In this document: positions 1 through 9,871 of the stretch, in pieces
How the letters are laid out: each line of letters opens with the position of its first letter
How positions within the stretch are numbered: position 1 is the first letter of the stretch
NCBI RefSeq assembly: GCF_004327355.1
Contig: NZ_QJUM01000012.1
Location: 62,001 to 126,000 of the forward strand
Direction of reading: 5' to 3'
From: Phytopseudomonas dryadis
Lineage (GTDB): Bacteria; Pseudomonadota; Gammaproteobacteria; Pseudomonadales; Pseudomonadaceae
Length of the DNA stretch: 64,000 nucleotides
The notes under the pieces: model-generated
What the model saw: only the letters and a program-made list of their open reading frames with translations
What the model was told of the DNA's origin: nothing
The model's database searches: none
Program-made: the position numbers and the translations under genes

Positions 1-421
1 GCTCCGGGATACGCACGCGCTCGAGAAAGTGCATGGCGATTTCCTCGGCCTTGCGCTTGGGCATCTTGCGTACCCACATCGGCGCCAGGATGCAGTTCTG
101 CAGCACGGTCAGGTGCGGGAACAGGTTGAAGTGCTGGAACACCATGCCCACTTCGCGGCGCACGGTCTCGATGTCCTTGAGGTCGCGGGTCAGTTCGGTG
201 CCATCGACCACGATGCTGCCCTGCTGGTGTTCCTCCAGGCGGTTGATGCAGCGGATGGTGGTGGACTTGCCCGACCCGGACGGCCCGCAAAGCACGATAC
301 GCTCGCCCTGGCGCACATCCAGGTTGATGTCCTTGAGTACGTGGAACTGGCCGTACCACTTGTTCACGCCCTGCAACTGAATGATCGGCGCGGCGTTGGG
401 TTGCTGGTTTGCTTCACTCAT
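1..421 (-). CDS. aapP: Amino-acid ABC transporter ATP-binding protein AapP (3' part outside window)
   Basis: This is the cytoplasmic ATPase of a polar amino-acid importer, powering AapQ/AapM with substrate delivered by AapJ. The first 140 residues are present. The Walker A motif GPSGSGKST lies at residues 46-54 and the Q-loop region (MVFQHFNLFPH) follows. The ATG is preceded by a strong AGGAG about seven bases upstream. It is the last gene of aapJ-aapQ-aapM-aapP and is separated from aapM by a 170-bp hairpin-rich gap. The rest of the protein, including Walker B, lies beyond the window. The family is certain; the exact substrate range is inferred from its neighbours. Confidence 0.93.
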   Translation of the reverse strand, partial: MSEANQQPNAAPIIQLQGVNKWYGQFHVLKDINLDVRQGERIVLCGPSGSGKSTTIRCINRLEEHQQGSIVVDGTELTRDLKDIETVRREVGMVFQHFNLFPHLTVLQNCILAPMWVRKMPKRKAEEIAMHFLERVRIPE

Positions 422-466
422 AATTAACTCCTCTCAAGGGGCTGATTCAGGATTTAGCGAGCTAGA

Positions 467-563
467 GCCAGGCAAGGGCTAGGTGCCCCCGCAAAAACAG
501 TCGAGGGAGAGGAATGTACGGCTGTACATGAGCATCCCGAGAGTGTTTTCAACGCCGCCTGGC
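467..563. repeat. Long imperfect hairpin between aapM and aapP
   Basis: The outer arms GCCAGGC (467-473) and GCCTGGC (557-563) pair. Inside them an AAAACA/TGTTTT pair and a central TGTACGGCTGTACA (515-528) continue the fold. It looks like a dispersed Pseudomonas intergenic palindrome and could act as an mRNA processing or stabilising element between the two cistrons. Confidence 0.55.
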
Positions 564-591
564 CGACGCGCAGCAAATTACTGAACAGCTC

Positions 592-1692
592 CTAACGCTT
601 GTGGCCGGTGTCGAGCTTCCTCTCCAGATGCAGGGAGTAGCGCGACATACCAAAACAGAAAATCCAGAAAATCAGGGCGGCGAACACGTAGCCCTCGGTC
701 GCCATGCCCAGCCAGGCCGGGTCGGCCGCGGCCTGCTTGACGCTGTTGAGCAGGTCGAACAGGCCGATGATGATCACCAGGCTGGTGTCCTTGAACAGGG
801 CGATGAAGGTGTTGACGATGCCCGGAATCACCAGCTTGAGCGCCTGCGGCAGGATCACCAGGCCCATCATCCGCCAGTAGCCCAGGCCCATGGCGCCAGC
901 CGCTTCGTACTGCCCCTTGGGGATGGCCTGCAGGCCACCGCGCACCACTTCGGCGATGTAGGCCGACTGGAACAGGATCACCCCGATCAGCGCACGCATC
1001 AGCTTGTCGAAGCTCATGCCTTCGGGCAGGAACAACGGCAGCATCACCGACGACATGAACAGCACGGTGATCAGCGGTACGCCACGCCAGAACTCGATGA
1101 AAGTGACGCAGACCACGCGCACCGCCGGCAGGTTGGAGCGCCGCCCCAGTGCCAGCAGGATGCCCAATGGCAGCGCACCGGCGATGCCGACGGCGGCGAT
1201 CACCAGGGTCAGCATCAGACCGCCCCAGCGGCTGGTGGGTACGGTTTCCAGACCGAACACGCCGCCGTGCAGCAGGCTCCAGGCCACCACCGGGTAGATC
1301 ACCAGGAAGGCGATACCGTAGATGACCTTGCGCGGGAAGCGGGAAATGAACAGGGGCGCCGCGCCGATGATCGCCAGCCAGGCGGTCAGATCCACGCGCC
1401 AGCGCAGCTCGCTGGGGTAGAAGCCATACATGAACTGGCTGAAGCGCGCCTGGATGAACACCCAGCAGGCGCCCTCCTTGGTGCAGTCGGCGCGGGTGGT
1501 GCCCACCCAGTTGGCGTCGATGAACGCCCACTTGATCAGGGGTGGCACCATCAGCCAGATCAGGTAGATGGCGAAGAAGGTCAGCAGCGTATTGATCCAG
1601 CTGGAGAACAGGTTGCTGCGCATCCAGGCGAGCGCCCCAACGCTGGCGCTGGGTGGCGGCTGATCCGGTTTGAAAGTATGGGTCGTGCTCAT
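592..1692 (-). CDS. aapM: General L-amino acid ABC transporter permease AapM
   Basis: This is one of two inner-membrane permeases of the Aap importer. The 366 residues include a first membrane segment near residues 30-52 (NTLLTFFAIYLIWLMVPPL). A large loop contains two cysteines (ADCTKEGACW), and a C-terminal HisM-type permease domain carries the EAA-loop sequence GQYEAAGAMGLGY. The length and the long N-terminal extension are typical of AapM/YhdY. It follows aapQ by 12 bp in the same operon. Confidence 0.95.
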   Translation of the reverse strand: MSTTHTFKPDQPPPSASVGALAWMRSNLFSSWINTLLTFFAIYLIWLMVPPLIKWAFIDANWVGTTRADCTKEGACWVFIQARFSQFMYGFYPSELRWRVDLTAWLAIIGAAPLFISRFPRKVIYGIAFLVIYPVVAWSLLHGGVFGLETVPTSRWGGLMLTLVIAAVGIAGALPLGILLALGRRSNLPAVRVVCVTFIEFWRGVPLITVLFMSSVMLPLFLPEGMSFDKLMRALIGVILFQSAYIAEVVRGGLQAIPKGQYEAAGAMGLGYWRMMGLVILPQALKLVIPGIVNTFIALFKDTSLVIIIGLFDLLNSVKQAAADPAWLGMATEGYVFAALIFWIFCFGMSRYSLHLERKLDTGHKR

Positions 1693-1704
1693 TGCGCTAG
1701 GTCC

Positions 1705-2883
1705 TCACCGCTCGATCAGCGCGATGCGCTTGTTGTACCAGTTCATCAGCAGGGAAATGCTGATACTGATCGCCAGGTACACGCTCATGGTGATGGCGAT
1801 CACCTCGATGGCCTGGCCGGTCTGGTTGAGTACCGTGCCGGCGAACAGCGACACCATGTCCGGGTAGCCGATACCGGCCGCCAGGGAAGAGTTCTTCGCC
1901 AGGTTCAGGTACTGACTGGTCAGCGGCGGAATGATCACCCGCATGGCCTGGGGAATGATCACCTTGCGCAGCGTCGGGCCCGGGCGCAGGCCCAGGGAGC
2001 GGGCGGCTTCGGTCTGCCCGTGGCTGACCGAGTTGATCCCGGAACGCACGTTTTCGGCGATGAAGGCCGCGGTGTAGACGGTCAGCGCGATGGTCAGGGC
2101 CAGCAGTTCCGGGATCATCACCCAGCCGCCGACGAAGTTGAAGCCCTTGAGCTCGGGTACCGACCAGTGCAGCGGGCTGCCGAAGACCAGGGCGAACAGC
2201 GTCGGGATGACGATCGCCAGGCCCAGGCCGGCCCAGAACTTGTGGAACGGCACGCCGGTGGCTTCGAAACGCTTGTTGGCCCAGCGCGTCATCAGCACGA
2301 TGGCGACGAGGGTGATCAGCAGGCCGGCCACGAATGGCCAGAACGCCCCGGTCGGCTCGGCCGCCGGCATGTTCAGGCCACGGTTGCTGAGGAAGAAGCT
2401 GTCGCCCACGTTGATGCTGGTGCGCGGTCCGGGCAGCGGCAACAGCACGGCGAAGTACCAGAAGAGGATCTGCAGCAACGGCGGAATGTTGCGGAAGACC
2501 TCGATGTAGACGGTGGCCAGCTTGCTGATCATCCAGTTCGGCGAAAGCCGCGCGATACCGATGAGGAAGCCGAGAAAGGTGGCCAGCACGATACCGATGA
2601 ACGAAACCAGCAGGGTATTGAGCAGGCCGATGACGAAGACGCGGGCATAGCTGTCCGCTTCGGTATAGCTGATCAGGTGCTGGGCGATGCCGAAGCCGGC
2701 ACTGCGCTCGAGGAAATCGAAGCCGGAGGTGATGCCCCGGTGTTGCAGGTTGGTCTGCGTATTGTGGAACAGGAACCAGCCCAGCGCGATCACCCCTGCG
2801 ACGGTGATGATCTGGAATAGCCAGGCACGCACACGTGGATCGCTCAGGGAAAACCCTTGCGGTGCGCCGATTTGTTTTTGCAT
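1705..2883 (-). CDS. aapQ: General L-amino acid ABC transporter permease AapQ
   Basis: This is the second permease of the Aap importer, 392 residues, pairing with AapM. It has an N-terminal membrane helix (ITVAGVIALGWFLF), the family sequence FLERSAGFGI and several further helices. The EAA loop reads GQTEAARSLGLRPG. It lies between aapJ and aapM. A stable hairpin just upstream separates it from aapJ, which probably sets a higher dose of binding protein than permease. Confidence 0.95.
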   Translation of the reverse strand: MQKQIGAPQGFSLSDPRVRAWLFQIITVAGVIALGWFLFHNTQTNLQHRGITSGFDFLERSAGFGIAQHLISYTEADSYARVFVIGLLNTLLVSFIGIVLATFLGFLIGIARLSPNWMISKLATVYIEVFRNIPPLLQILFWYFAVLLPLPGPRTSINVGDSFFLSNRGLNMPAAEPTGAFWPFVAGLLITLVAIVLMTRWANKRFEATGVPFHKFWAGLGLAIVIPTLFALVFGSPLHWSVPELKGFNFVGGWVMIPELLALTIALTVYTAAFIAENVRSGINSVSHGQTEAARSLGLRPGPTLRKVIIPQAMRVIIPPLTSQYLNLAKNSSLAAGIGYPDMVSLFAGTVLNQTGQAIEVIAITMSVYLAISISISLLMNWYNKRIALIER

Positions 2884-2914
2884 GGGAATGCCCCAGGTAT
2901 AACGGAACGAAAAT

Positions 2915-2938
2915 CGCCCGGCAGGGGACTGCCGGGCG
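2915..2938 (-). terminator. Intercistronic hairpin between aapJ and aapQ
   Basis: The arms CGCCCGGCA and TGCCGGGCG form a perfect 9-bp stem with a 6-base loop directly after the aapJ stop. On the minus strand a short run of T follows. Such hairpins downstream of binding-protein genes usually act as partial terminators or 3' stabilisers. Confidence 0.7.
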
Positions 2939-2947
2939 ACAGGTCAA

Positions 2948-3976
2948 TCAGCGCACTGGTGGAGCGTAGTGCAGACCGCCTTTGTTCCACAGAGCGTTGA
3001 GGCCACGCTCGATCTTCAGCTCGCTGCCGGCGCCGATGTTACGGTCGAAGATTTCGCCGTAGTTACCGACCTGCTTGACGATCTGAACGACCCAGTCCTT
3101 CGGCAGTTTCAGATCCTTGCCATATTCACCGTCGGCACCCAGCATACGGGCTACGTCGGGGTTCTTGGTTTCCTTGGCCAGGGCTTCGACGTTCTTCGAG
3201 TCGACACCCAGCTCTTCGGCGTTGAGCATGGCGAACAGCGTCCACTTGACGATGGCCATCCAGTCTTCGTCGCCACGACGAACCAGCGGGCCGAGCGGCT
3301 CCTTGGAGATCACTTCCGGCAGCACCACCCAGTCGTCCGGCGCGCCCAGCTTGATACGCTGCGCATACAGCTGCGACTGGTCGGAGGTCAGCACGTCGCA
3401 ACGGCCGGCTTCCAGGGACTTGGCGCTTTCGTCGGAGGTGTCGAAGGTGATGGGGGTGTATTTCAGGCCGTTGGAGCGGAAGTAGTCGGAGACGTTCAGC
3501 TCGGTGGTGGTGCCCGCCTGGATACAGATGGTCGCGCCATCCAGTTCCTTGGCGCTGGCAACGCCCAGCTTCTTGTTGACCAGGAAGCCGATACCGTCGT
3601 AGTAGGTCACGCCGGTGAAGACCAGGCCCATGCCGCCGTCGCGGGAGCTGGTCCAGGTGGTGTTGCGCGAGAGCATGTCGACTTCACCGGACTGAATGGC
3701 GGTGAAACGCTCCTTGGCGGTCAGCGGGCTGTACTTGACCTTGGTCGCGTCGCCGAATACCGCAGCGGCCACACCGCGGCAGATGTCGACGTCGATGCCC
3801 TGGTAGTTGCCTTGTGCATCCGGTACCGAAAAGCCCGGCAGGCCATCGCTGACGCCGCACTGAACGAAACCTTTCTTCGTGACTGCATCGAGAGTAACAC
3901 CGGCATGGGCGAAGCCACTTGCGCCCAGCACGGCGGCGGTGGTCAACACAGCCAGGGTGGTTTTAACCATCTTCAT
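2948..3976 (-). CDS. aapJ: Periplasmic amino-acid-binding protein AapJ
   Basis: This is the periplasmic solute receptor of the Aap system, 342 residues. A signal peptide (MKMVKTTLAVLTTAAVLGAS, cleavage near FAHA-G) is followed by an SBP_bac_3 domain with the family start GVSDGLPGFSVPDAQG. The YhdW/AapJ-specific stretches LSRNTTWTSSRDG and the C-terminal WNKGGLHYAPPVR are present. A GGAG lies about ten bases before the ATG. It is the first gene of the operon. A sigma-54 promoter candidate lies about 330 bp upstream, consistent with nitrogen or amino-acid control. Confidence 0.95.
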   Translation of the reverse strand: MKMVKTTLAVLTTAAVLGASGFAHAGVTLDAVTKKGFVQCGVSDGLPGFSVPDAQGNYQGIDVDICRGVAAAVFGDATKVKYSPLTAKERFTAIQSGEVDMLSRNTTWTSSRDGGMGLVFTGVTYYDGIGFLVNKKLGVASAKELDGATICIQAGTTTELNVSDYFRSNGLKYTPITFDTSDESAKSLEAGRCDVLTSDQSQLYAQRIKLGAPDDWVVLPEVISKEPLGPLVRRGDEDWMAIVKWTLFAMLNAEELGVDSKNVEALAKETKNPDVARMLGADGEYGKDLKLPKDWVVQIVKQVGNYGEIFDRNIGAGSELKIERGLNALWNKGGLHYAPPVR

Positions 3977-4049
3977 TCAAAAATCTCCAGTGCTCTTGTT
4001 GTGTTGGAGTCTCAGCCCTACCACCGTACCCTTTTGGGGCATGCAGGAG

Positions 4050-4065
4050 CCGTTGGCAGCAACGG
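4050..4065. promoter_or_regulatory. Perfect hairpin in the aapJ leader
   Basis: CCGTTG and CAACGG flank a 4-base loop inside the 465-bp gap between aapJ and the esterase gene. It falls within the predicted 5' leader of aapJ and could be an operator or a leader structure. Nothing else in this gap looks coding. Confidence 0.35.
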
Positions 4066-4301
4066 TTCCGACCGGGGATCAGACCTCGGCGCGGGTTGGG
4101 CGACCCTTTCCCGGATCGCTCGGCAACCCTCGCCAGCCCATTGGTCGAACGGGCCTGAGACGGATAGCTAATTTGCAAATCACCGGGCATGCAGCGCCTG
4201 GCGAACCTTTTGGAAACCCCATCAAATCGGCTTCCCCGTCTGCTCCGTAACCGCCGGCGGTGTTACCGCAGGCGGCCAACGACATCAGTCCTCCTCGTTA
4301 T

Positions 4302-4317
4302 AGCAAAGCCCATACCA
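4302..4317 (-). promoter_or_regulatory. Sigma-54 (RpoN) promoter candidate for aapJQMP
   Basis: Read on the minus strand the site is TGGTATGGGCTTTGCT. It matches the -24/-12 consensus TGGCACG-N4-TTGCW with the invariant GG and GC ten bases apart. The start point would lie near 4291, giving a leader of roughly 315 bases before aapJ. No clear NtrC palindrome was found upstream. Confidence 0.55.
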
Positions 4318-4411
4318 GCACCCTGCTTTGCGCAGACTACGGGCAGGTCAAGCAGAAAACTTGTAATCTTGCGACATCTTTTTCACTGATTGGCTCATTG
4401 CCCCAGACTGA

Positions 4412-5107
<696 letters not shown>

Positions 5108-5324
5108 CCGGGAACGACGGACGGCACGCCCGTCCGAGACGCTTGCAACGGCTGATCGCCGCGCCATGACATTGCCTGAACCGTTCCCGGCGGCGGCGGT
5201 CACATGGATTCGTGAGCGCTGTCACATGCCGATGGTCGATCAGGCCCGAGCGGAGGATTGCCAGCGCCAGGTTCAGGGCCTATTGTCAGCCGAATATGGC
5301 CATACGTCACAGGGAGCGTTAGTG

Positions 5325-5366
5325 ATGCCCATCGTCTTTTGCCGTCCGGGGCCCTGGTCACGATGA
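5325..5366 (+). CDS. Possible 13-residue upstream peptide coupled to the diguanylate cyclase
   Basis: An ATG at 5325 lies nine bases after AGGGAG. It opens a 13-codon frame (MPIVFCRPGPWSR) whose TGA overlaps the next ATG as ATGA at 5363-5366. The cyclase start itself has no good ribosome site, so translation could be coupled through this short frame. Only the sequence layout supports this. Confidence 0.3.
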   Translation: MPIVFCRPGPWSR

Positions 5367-6301
5367 AAGCGGCACAATGGCAAGCCGATCTGCAACAGAT
5401 ACGGCATCAGCGGCTGTTCGACAAGGTCGCCATCGGCAGCATCGCCCGGCTGATCGAAGAGTTCCGTCCCTGTGATCTCGACGCTGGCGAAGTGCTGCTT
5501 TCGCCTTTCAACCGCAATCAACACCTCTACCTGCTGACCAAGGGCTCCTTCAAGGTCTATCTCGGCTCATTGGACAATCAGCCGGTCACGACCCTGCACC
5601 CCGGCGATTGCGCGGGCGAAATCAGTTTTATCGACAATGAGCACCCGTCGGCCTACGTGGTGGCCACCGAGCCGAGCAGCGTGCTGCGCCTGCATCGCGA
5701 ATCGCTGGTCACGCTGTTCCAGCAATCTCCGCAGCTGATGCAGAACCTGCTGGAACTGCTCTGTGACCGCGTCCGCCAGGGCAACCGGCAGATCATCGAC
5801 AGTGAACAGAATGCCAATGTCGACAAACTGACCGGCTCGTTCAATCGCCGCTGGCTGGAGCACGTCTTCGAGCGCGAACGCACCCGCTGCCTGTTCAGCA
5901 GCCAGCCAATGAGCCTGCTGATGCTCGACGTCGACCATTTCAAGGCCTACAACGACCAGCACGGGCACCTGGGCGGTGATTACGCCCTGAGCCTGGTCGC
6001 CCATACCCTGCGCAACCAGTTGCGCACCAAGGACAGCCTGGTTCGCTTCGGCGGCGAGGAATTCGTCATCCTTCTGCCGGACCTGCCCCTGCAGCAGGCC
6101 GCCGACATCGGCGAGCGCCTGCGCCAGAGCCTGGAACAGATCACTTCGTTCTATTCCCCGGTGGGTATCCTGCCCGGGGTGACCATCTCCCTCGGCCTGG
6201 CCCAGATGACGGCCAAGGACAACCTGCAAACCCTGATCGCCCGCGCCGACCTGGCGTTGTACAAGGCCAAGCAGCAGGGACGCAATCAGCTCTGCAGTTG
6301 A
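5363..6301 (+). CDS. Diguanylate cyclase with N-terminal cyclic-nucleotide-binding-like domain
   Basis: This is predicted to make c-di-GMP from two GTP. Residues 15-135 form a Crp-like cNMP_binding sensor domain (LLSPFNRNQHLYLLTKG, GDCAGEISF). Residues ~150-312 are a GGDEF domain. The active site reads GGEEF (230-234) and an intact inhibitory site RTKD (221-224) lies five residues before it, so product inhibition is expected. No EAL domain or membrane helix is seen. The in-frame TTG at 5258 has its Shine-Dalgarno too close, so the ATG at 5363 is preferred, giving 312 residues. Confidence 0.88.
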   Translation: MKAAQWQADLQQIRHQRLFDKVAIGSIARLIEEFRPCDLDAGEVLLSPFNRNQHLYLLTKGSFKVYLGSLDNQPVTTLHPGDCAGEISFIDNEHPSAYVVATEPSSVLRLHRESLVTLFQQSPQLMQNLLELLCDRVRQGNRQIIDSEQNANVDKLTGSFNRRWLEHVFERERTRCLFSSQPMSLLMLDVDHFKAYNDQHGHLGGDYALSLVAHTLRNQLRTKDSLVRFGGEEFVILLPDLPLQQAADIGERLRQSLEQITSFYSPVGILPGVTISLGLAQMTAKDNLQTLIARADLALYKAKQQGRNQLCS

Positions 6302-6552
6302 ACGATGACGCTGCTCCCCTCCGCCCGCCACTGTCTTCGCCATCGGCCGCAAGCGCCTAGCAAGCCCGGCCGCCAAGCGTCCCGGTTGGTCCGCGCCTGT
6401 TCCTTGTACCGGCTTTGCGGGTCGATCCCGGTCGGCCACAGGGCGGCCGGCCGGGATGCCAGGCCGGAAAAACACTCGGCCAGTGCGGTACTTCGCCGCG
6501 CCCGCTTCTTGCTTTACACTGGCTGCCGTTCACTCCTTAACCAACCGACGAG

Positions 6553-7992
<1,440 letters not shown>

Positions 7993-8000
7993 GGCAAACA

Positions 8001-8035
8001 GTAACCCGGGTCGAGCGCAGCGCCACCCGGGGCAC
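8001..8035. repeat. Dispersed GTAGCC-type palindrome (short copy) after rhlB
   Basis: The stretch shares GGGTCGAGCGCAGCG with the longer copies near 28565 and 37761 and carries CCCGGGT/ACCCGGG arms. It may double as a weak terminator for rhlB. Confidence 0.5.
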
Positions 8036-8088
8036 TGATCCAGCCGTTGTACATCCAGCAGCATTGCTCTAATCCATGGCATCGAATA

Positions 8089-8109
8089 AATTGCGAACCA
8101 TTCGCAATT
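8089..8109. promoter_or_regulatory. Fur-box-like palindrome upstream of the ECF sigma gene
   Basis: AATTGCGAA and TTCGCAATT form a perfect 9-bp inverted repeat around CCA, ending 13 bp before the start codon. Its shape and AT-rich arms match Pseudomonas Fur operators, and the downstream genes are of the iron-signalling type. It predicts repression by Fe2+-Fur. Confidence 0.7.
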
Positions 8110-8122
8110 AATTCGAATCGCC

Positions 8123-8656
8123 ATGCCTGCCGAAAGCCGTCCCGATTCCCACCAGCAAACCGCGCTGAGCCTGCTCTACAGCGACCATCACGGTTGGCTG
8201 TTCGGCTGGCTGCGCCGGCGCCTGGGCTGTTCGCACAACGCCGCGGATGTCGCCCACGACACCTTCACACGCATTCTTGCTTCCAGCGAAAGCCTCGGCC
8301 TGCGCGAACCGCGTGCCTTTCTCGCCACGGTGGCCCGGCGCCTGCTGATCGACCGCGCACGTCGTCAGCGTATCGAACAGGCGTATCTGGATGAACTGCT
8401 GCTGATGAGCAGCGACCTTGATGGTTTTCCCTCAGCTGAACAGGTGGCCTGCGCCATCGAAGCCCTGGAGCAGATCGCCCGTGCGCTCGACGGCCTGCCG
8501 GCCGGGCCACGCGGCGCACTGCTGCTGCGGCACCTGGACGATTACAGCCATCAGCAGATCGCCGAGCATTTCCAGGTATCGACAAAGACCGTACAGACCT
8601 GGCTGGTCAAGGCCATGCTGCATTGCCACAGCGTATTCGCGGATCGTGCGCCATGA
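8123..8656 (+). CDS. FecI-like ECF sigma factor
   Basis: This 177-residue extracytoplasmic-function sigma factor of the iron-starvation group has a region 2 (LYSDHHGWLFGWLRRRLG, AADVAHDTFTRIL) and a region 4 HTH (YSHQQIAEHFQVSTKTVQTWL). It should direct transcription of the downstream TonB receptor when FecR relays a ligand signal. Its stop overlaps the fecR start as ATGA, so the two are translationally coupled. The Fur-like palindrome sits right upstream. Confidence 0.92.
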   Translation: MPAESRPDSHQQTALSLLYSDHHGWLFGWLRRRLGCSHNAADVAHDTFTRILASSESLGLREPRAFLATVARRLLIDRARRQRIEQAYLDELLLMSSDLDGFPSAEQVACAIEALEQIARALDGLPAGPRGALLLRHLDDYSHQQIAEHFQVSTKTVQTWLVKAMLHCHSVFADRAP

Positions 8657-9612
8657 ACCAGCACGGCATGTCACCCGCCATTCTCGAGCAGGCCGCCGAG
8701 TGGTTGGTCAAGCTGGATGCCGGCGAGTGCCGCCAGGCCGAACTCGACAATTGGCGAGAGGCGGCGCCAGAACATGCCCGCGCGCTGCAAAGCTTGCAGG
8801 GCATGCTCGGCCACTTCCAGCAGATAGCTCCTGGCCCGGCACGTGCAGCGTTGCGCGCCGCCCACCGCAAACCTGGCACGCGCCTCGGCACCGCTCTGGC
8901 ACTTTGTACGGCCCTGCTTTTGCCCGGCTGGCTCCTGTGGCAACACACGCCGCCCAGCTATCTGCTCGCAGATATCCGCACGTGCACCGGGCAGTGGCAC
9001 AGCCAACGCCTGGACGACGGCAGCCAGATCAGCCTCAATGGTCGCAGTGCGGTGGATCTGCGCTTTGACGCACGTGAGCGCAGGCTGCAACTGCTCCAGG
9101 GCGAAATCCTCGTCGACGTGGCAGCCGACCGACAGCGGCCTTTCATCGTCGAAACCGCCCATGGTCGCATTCGCGCACTGGGTACCCGCTTTATCGTCCA
9201 GCAGGATGGCGATGGCACTCGTCTGCTGATGCTCGAGTCGAAAACGGCGGTCAGCGCCGCCGGCAGTTCGCAGGAAACCCAGGTAGCCGCCGGGCAGCAG
9301 GTTCGCATCGACCAACATGGCGTAAGCACGCCAGGCGCCCTGGATACCCGTGGTCTGGAGCAGGCCTGGCAGCAGCGGCAACTGGTCGCCCAGGATCGTC
9401 CCCTGCCCGAGGTGCTGGAAGAACTGGCCCGCCACCACCGCGGCTACCTGCGCTTCGATAACCAAGCCTTGCGCGACCTTCGAGTCTCTGCAGTTCTGCC
9501 TCTGGACGACGGCCCTCGTGCCCTGCGCTTACTGGCGCAGAGCATGGGCCTGACGGTCAGCCACTACAGCCCGTGGATCACCGTAATCGAACGAGCCGAA
9601 AGCTCACGCTGA
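8653..9612 (+). CDS. FecR-family anti-sigma / signal transducer
   Basis: This 319-residue inner-membrane regulator has an N-terminal cytoplasmic DUF4880-like part (AAEWLVKLDAGECRQAELDNW). One membrane helix follows at about residues 77-97 (LGTALALCTALLLPGWLLW). The periplasmic FecR domain contains LDDGSQISLNGRSAVDLRF and ALGTRFIV. It relays the state of the TonB receptor to the FecI-like factor. The ATG at 8653 is chosen because it overlaps the sigma stop as ATGA; a start at 8623 would lie deep in the upstream gene. Confidence 0.92.
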   Translation: MNQHGMSPAILEQAAEWLVKLDAGECRQAELDNWREAAPEHARALQSLQGMLGHFQQIAPGPARAALRAAHRKPGTRLGTALALCTALLLPGWLLWQHTPPSYLLADIRTCTGQWHSQRLDDGSQISLNGRSAVDLRFDARERRLQLLQGEILVDVAADRQRPFIVETAHGRIRALGTRFIVQQDGDGTRLLMLESKTAVSAAGSSQETQVAAGQQVRIDQHGVSTPGALDTRGLEQAWQQRQLVAQDRPLPEVLEELARHHRGYLRFDNQALRDLRVSAVLPLDDGPRALRLLAQSMGLTVSHYSPWITVIERAESSR

Positions 9613-9742
9613 TACATCACCCAAGAACGCAGCCAAGCCCGCGAAAAGCTATTTGCAGCACCGCAACCGGTACGCCGTGCCCGCGTAGCGAATCGCTGGC
9701 AAGCCAGCGCTGAGCGAAGCGAACTCATGAATCGAGCCCTGA

Positions 9743-9776
9743 GGATCTGTTGACGTTTCAGCACGACTGCGCCGGA
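9743..9776 (+). repeat. Left-end fragment of the 280-bp MITE-like element
   Basis: The 34 bases match the left end of the elements at 33974 and 57428, with two visible mismatches (GGATCTG for GGGTCTG, and GACTGC for GACCGC). Homology stops abruptly after GCCGG. No right end is present, so this is a decayed or one-ended remnant in the fecR-receptor gap. Confidence 0.7.
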
Positions 9777-9871
9777 TCCAGCATCGCTAATAAAAATACT
9801 TCCCAATCGCTTCCAGTTTTCATTCCTGGCCCGTCCTGAGAGATACAAGCCAACCGAAAACGGAGAGCGTC

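Noticed and set aside
515..528. TGTACGGCTGTACA as a LitR-type operator
   Set aside because: It is the tip of a long hairpin repeat between aapM and aapP, not at a promoter.
601..2820. 739-codon open frame antisense to aapM and aapQ
   Set aside because: It spans two real genes in the opposite strand and has the His/Gln/Asp-rich composition of a shadow frame.
4079..4285. 68-codon frame in the aapJ leader
   Set aside because: It has no ribosome site or recognisable domain and overlaps the predicted leader structure.
5166..5366. 66-codon frame before the diguanylate cyclase
   Set aside because: The early ATG has no ribosome site; only the last 13 codons, starting at 5325, have plausible initiation and are listed separately.
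8047..8053. TTGTACA upstream of the FecI-like gene as a LitR box
   Set aside because: It is a single copy without phasing, and the Fur-like palindrome explains the promoter better.
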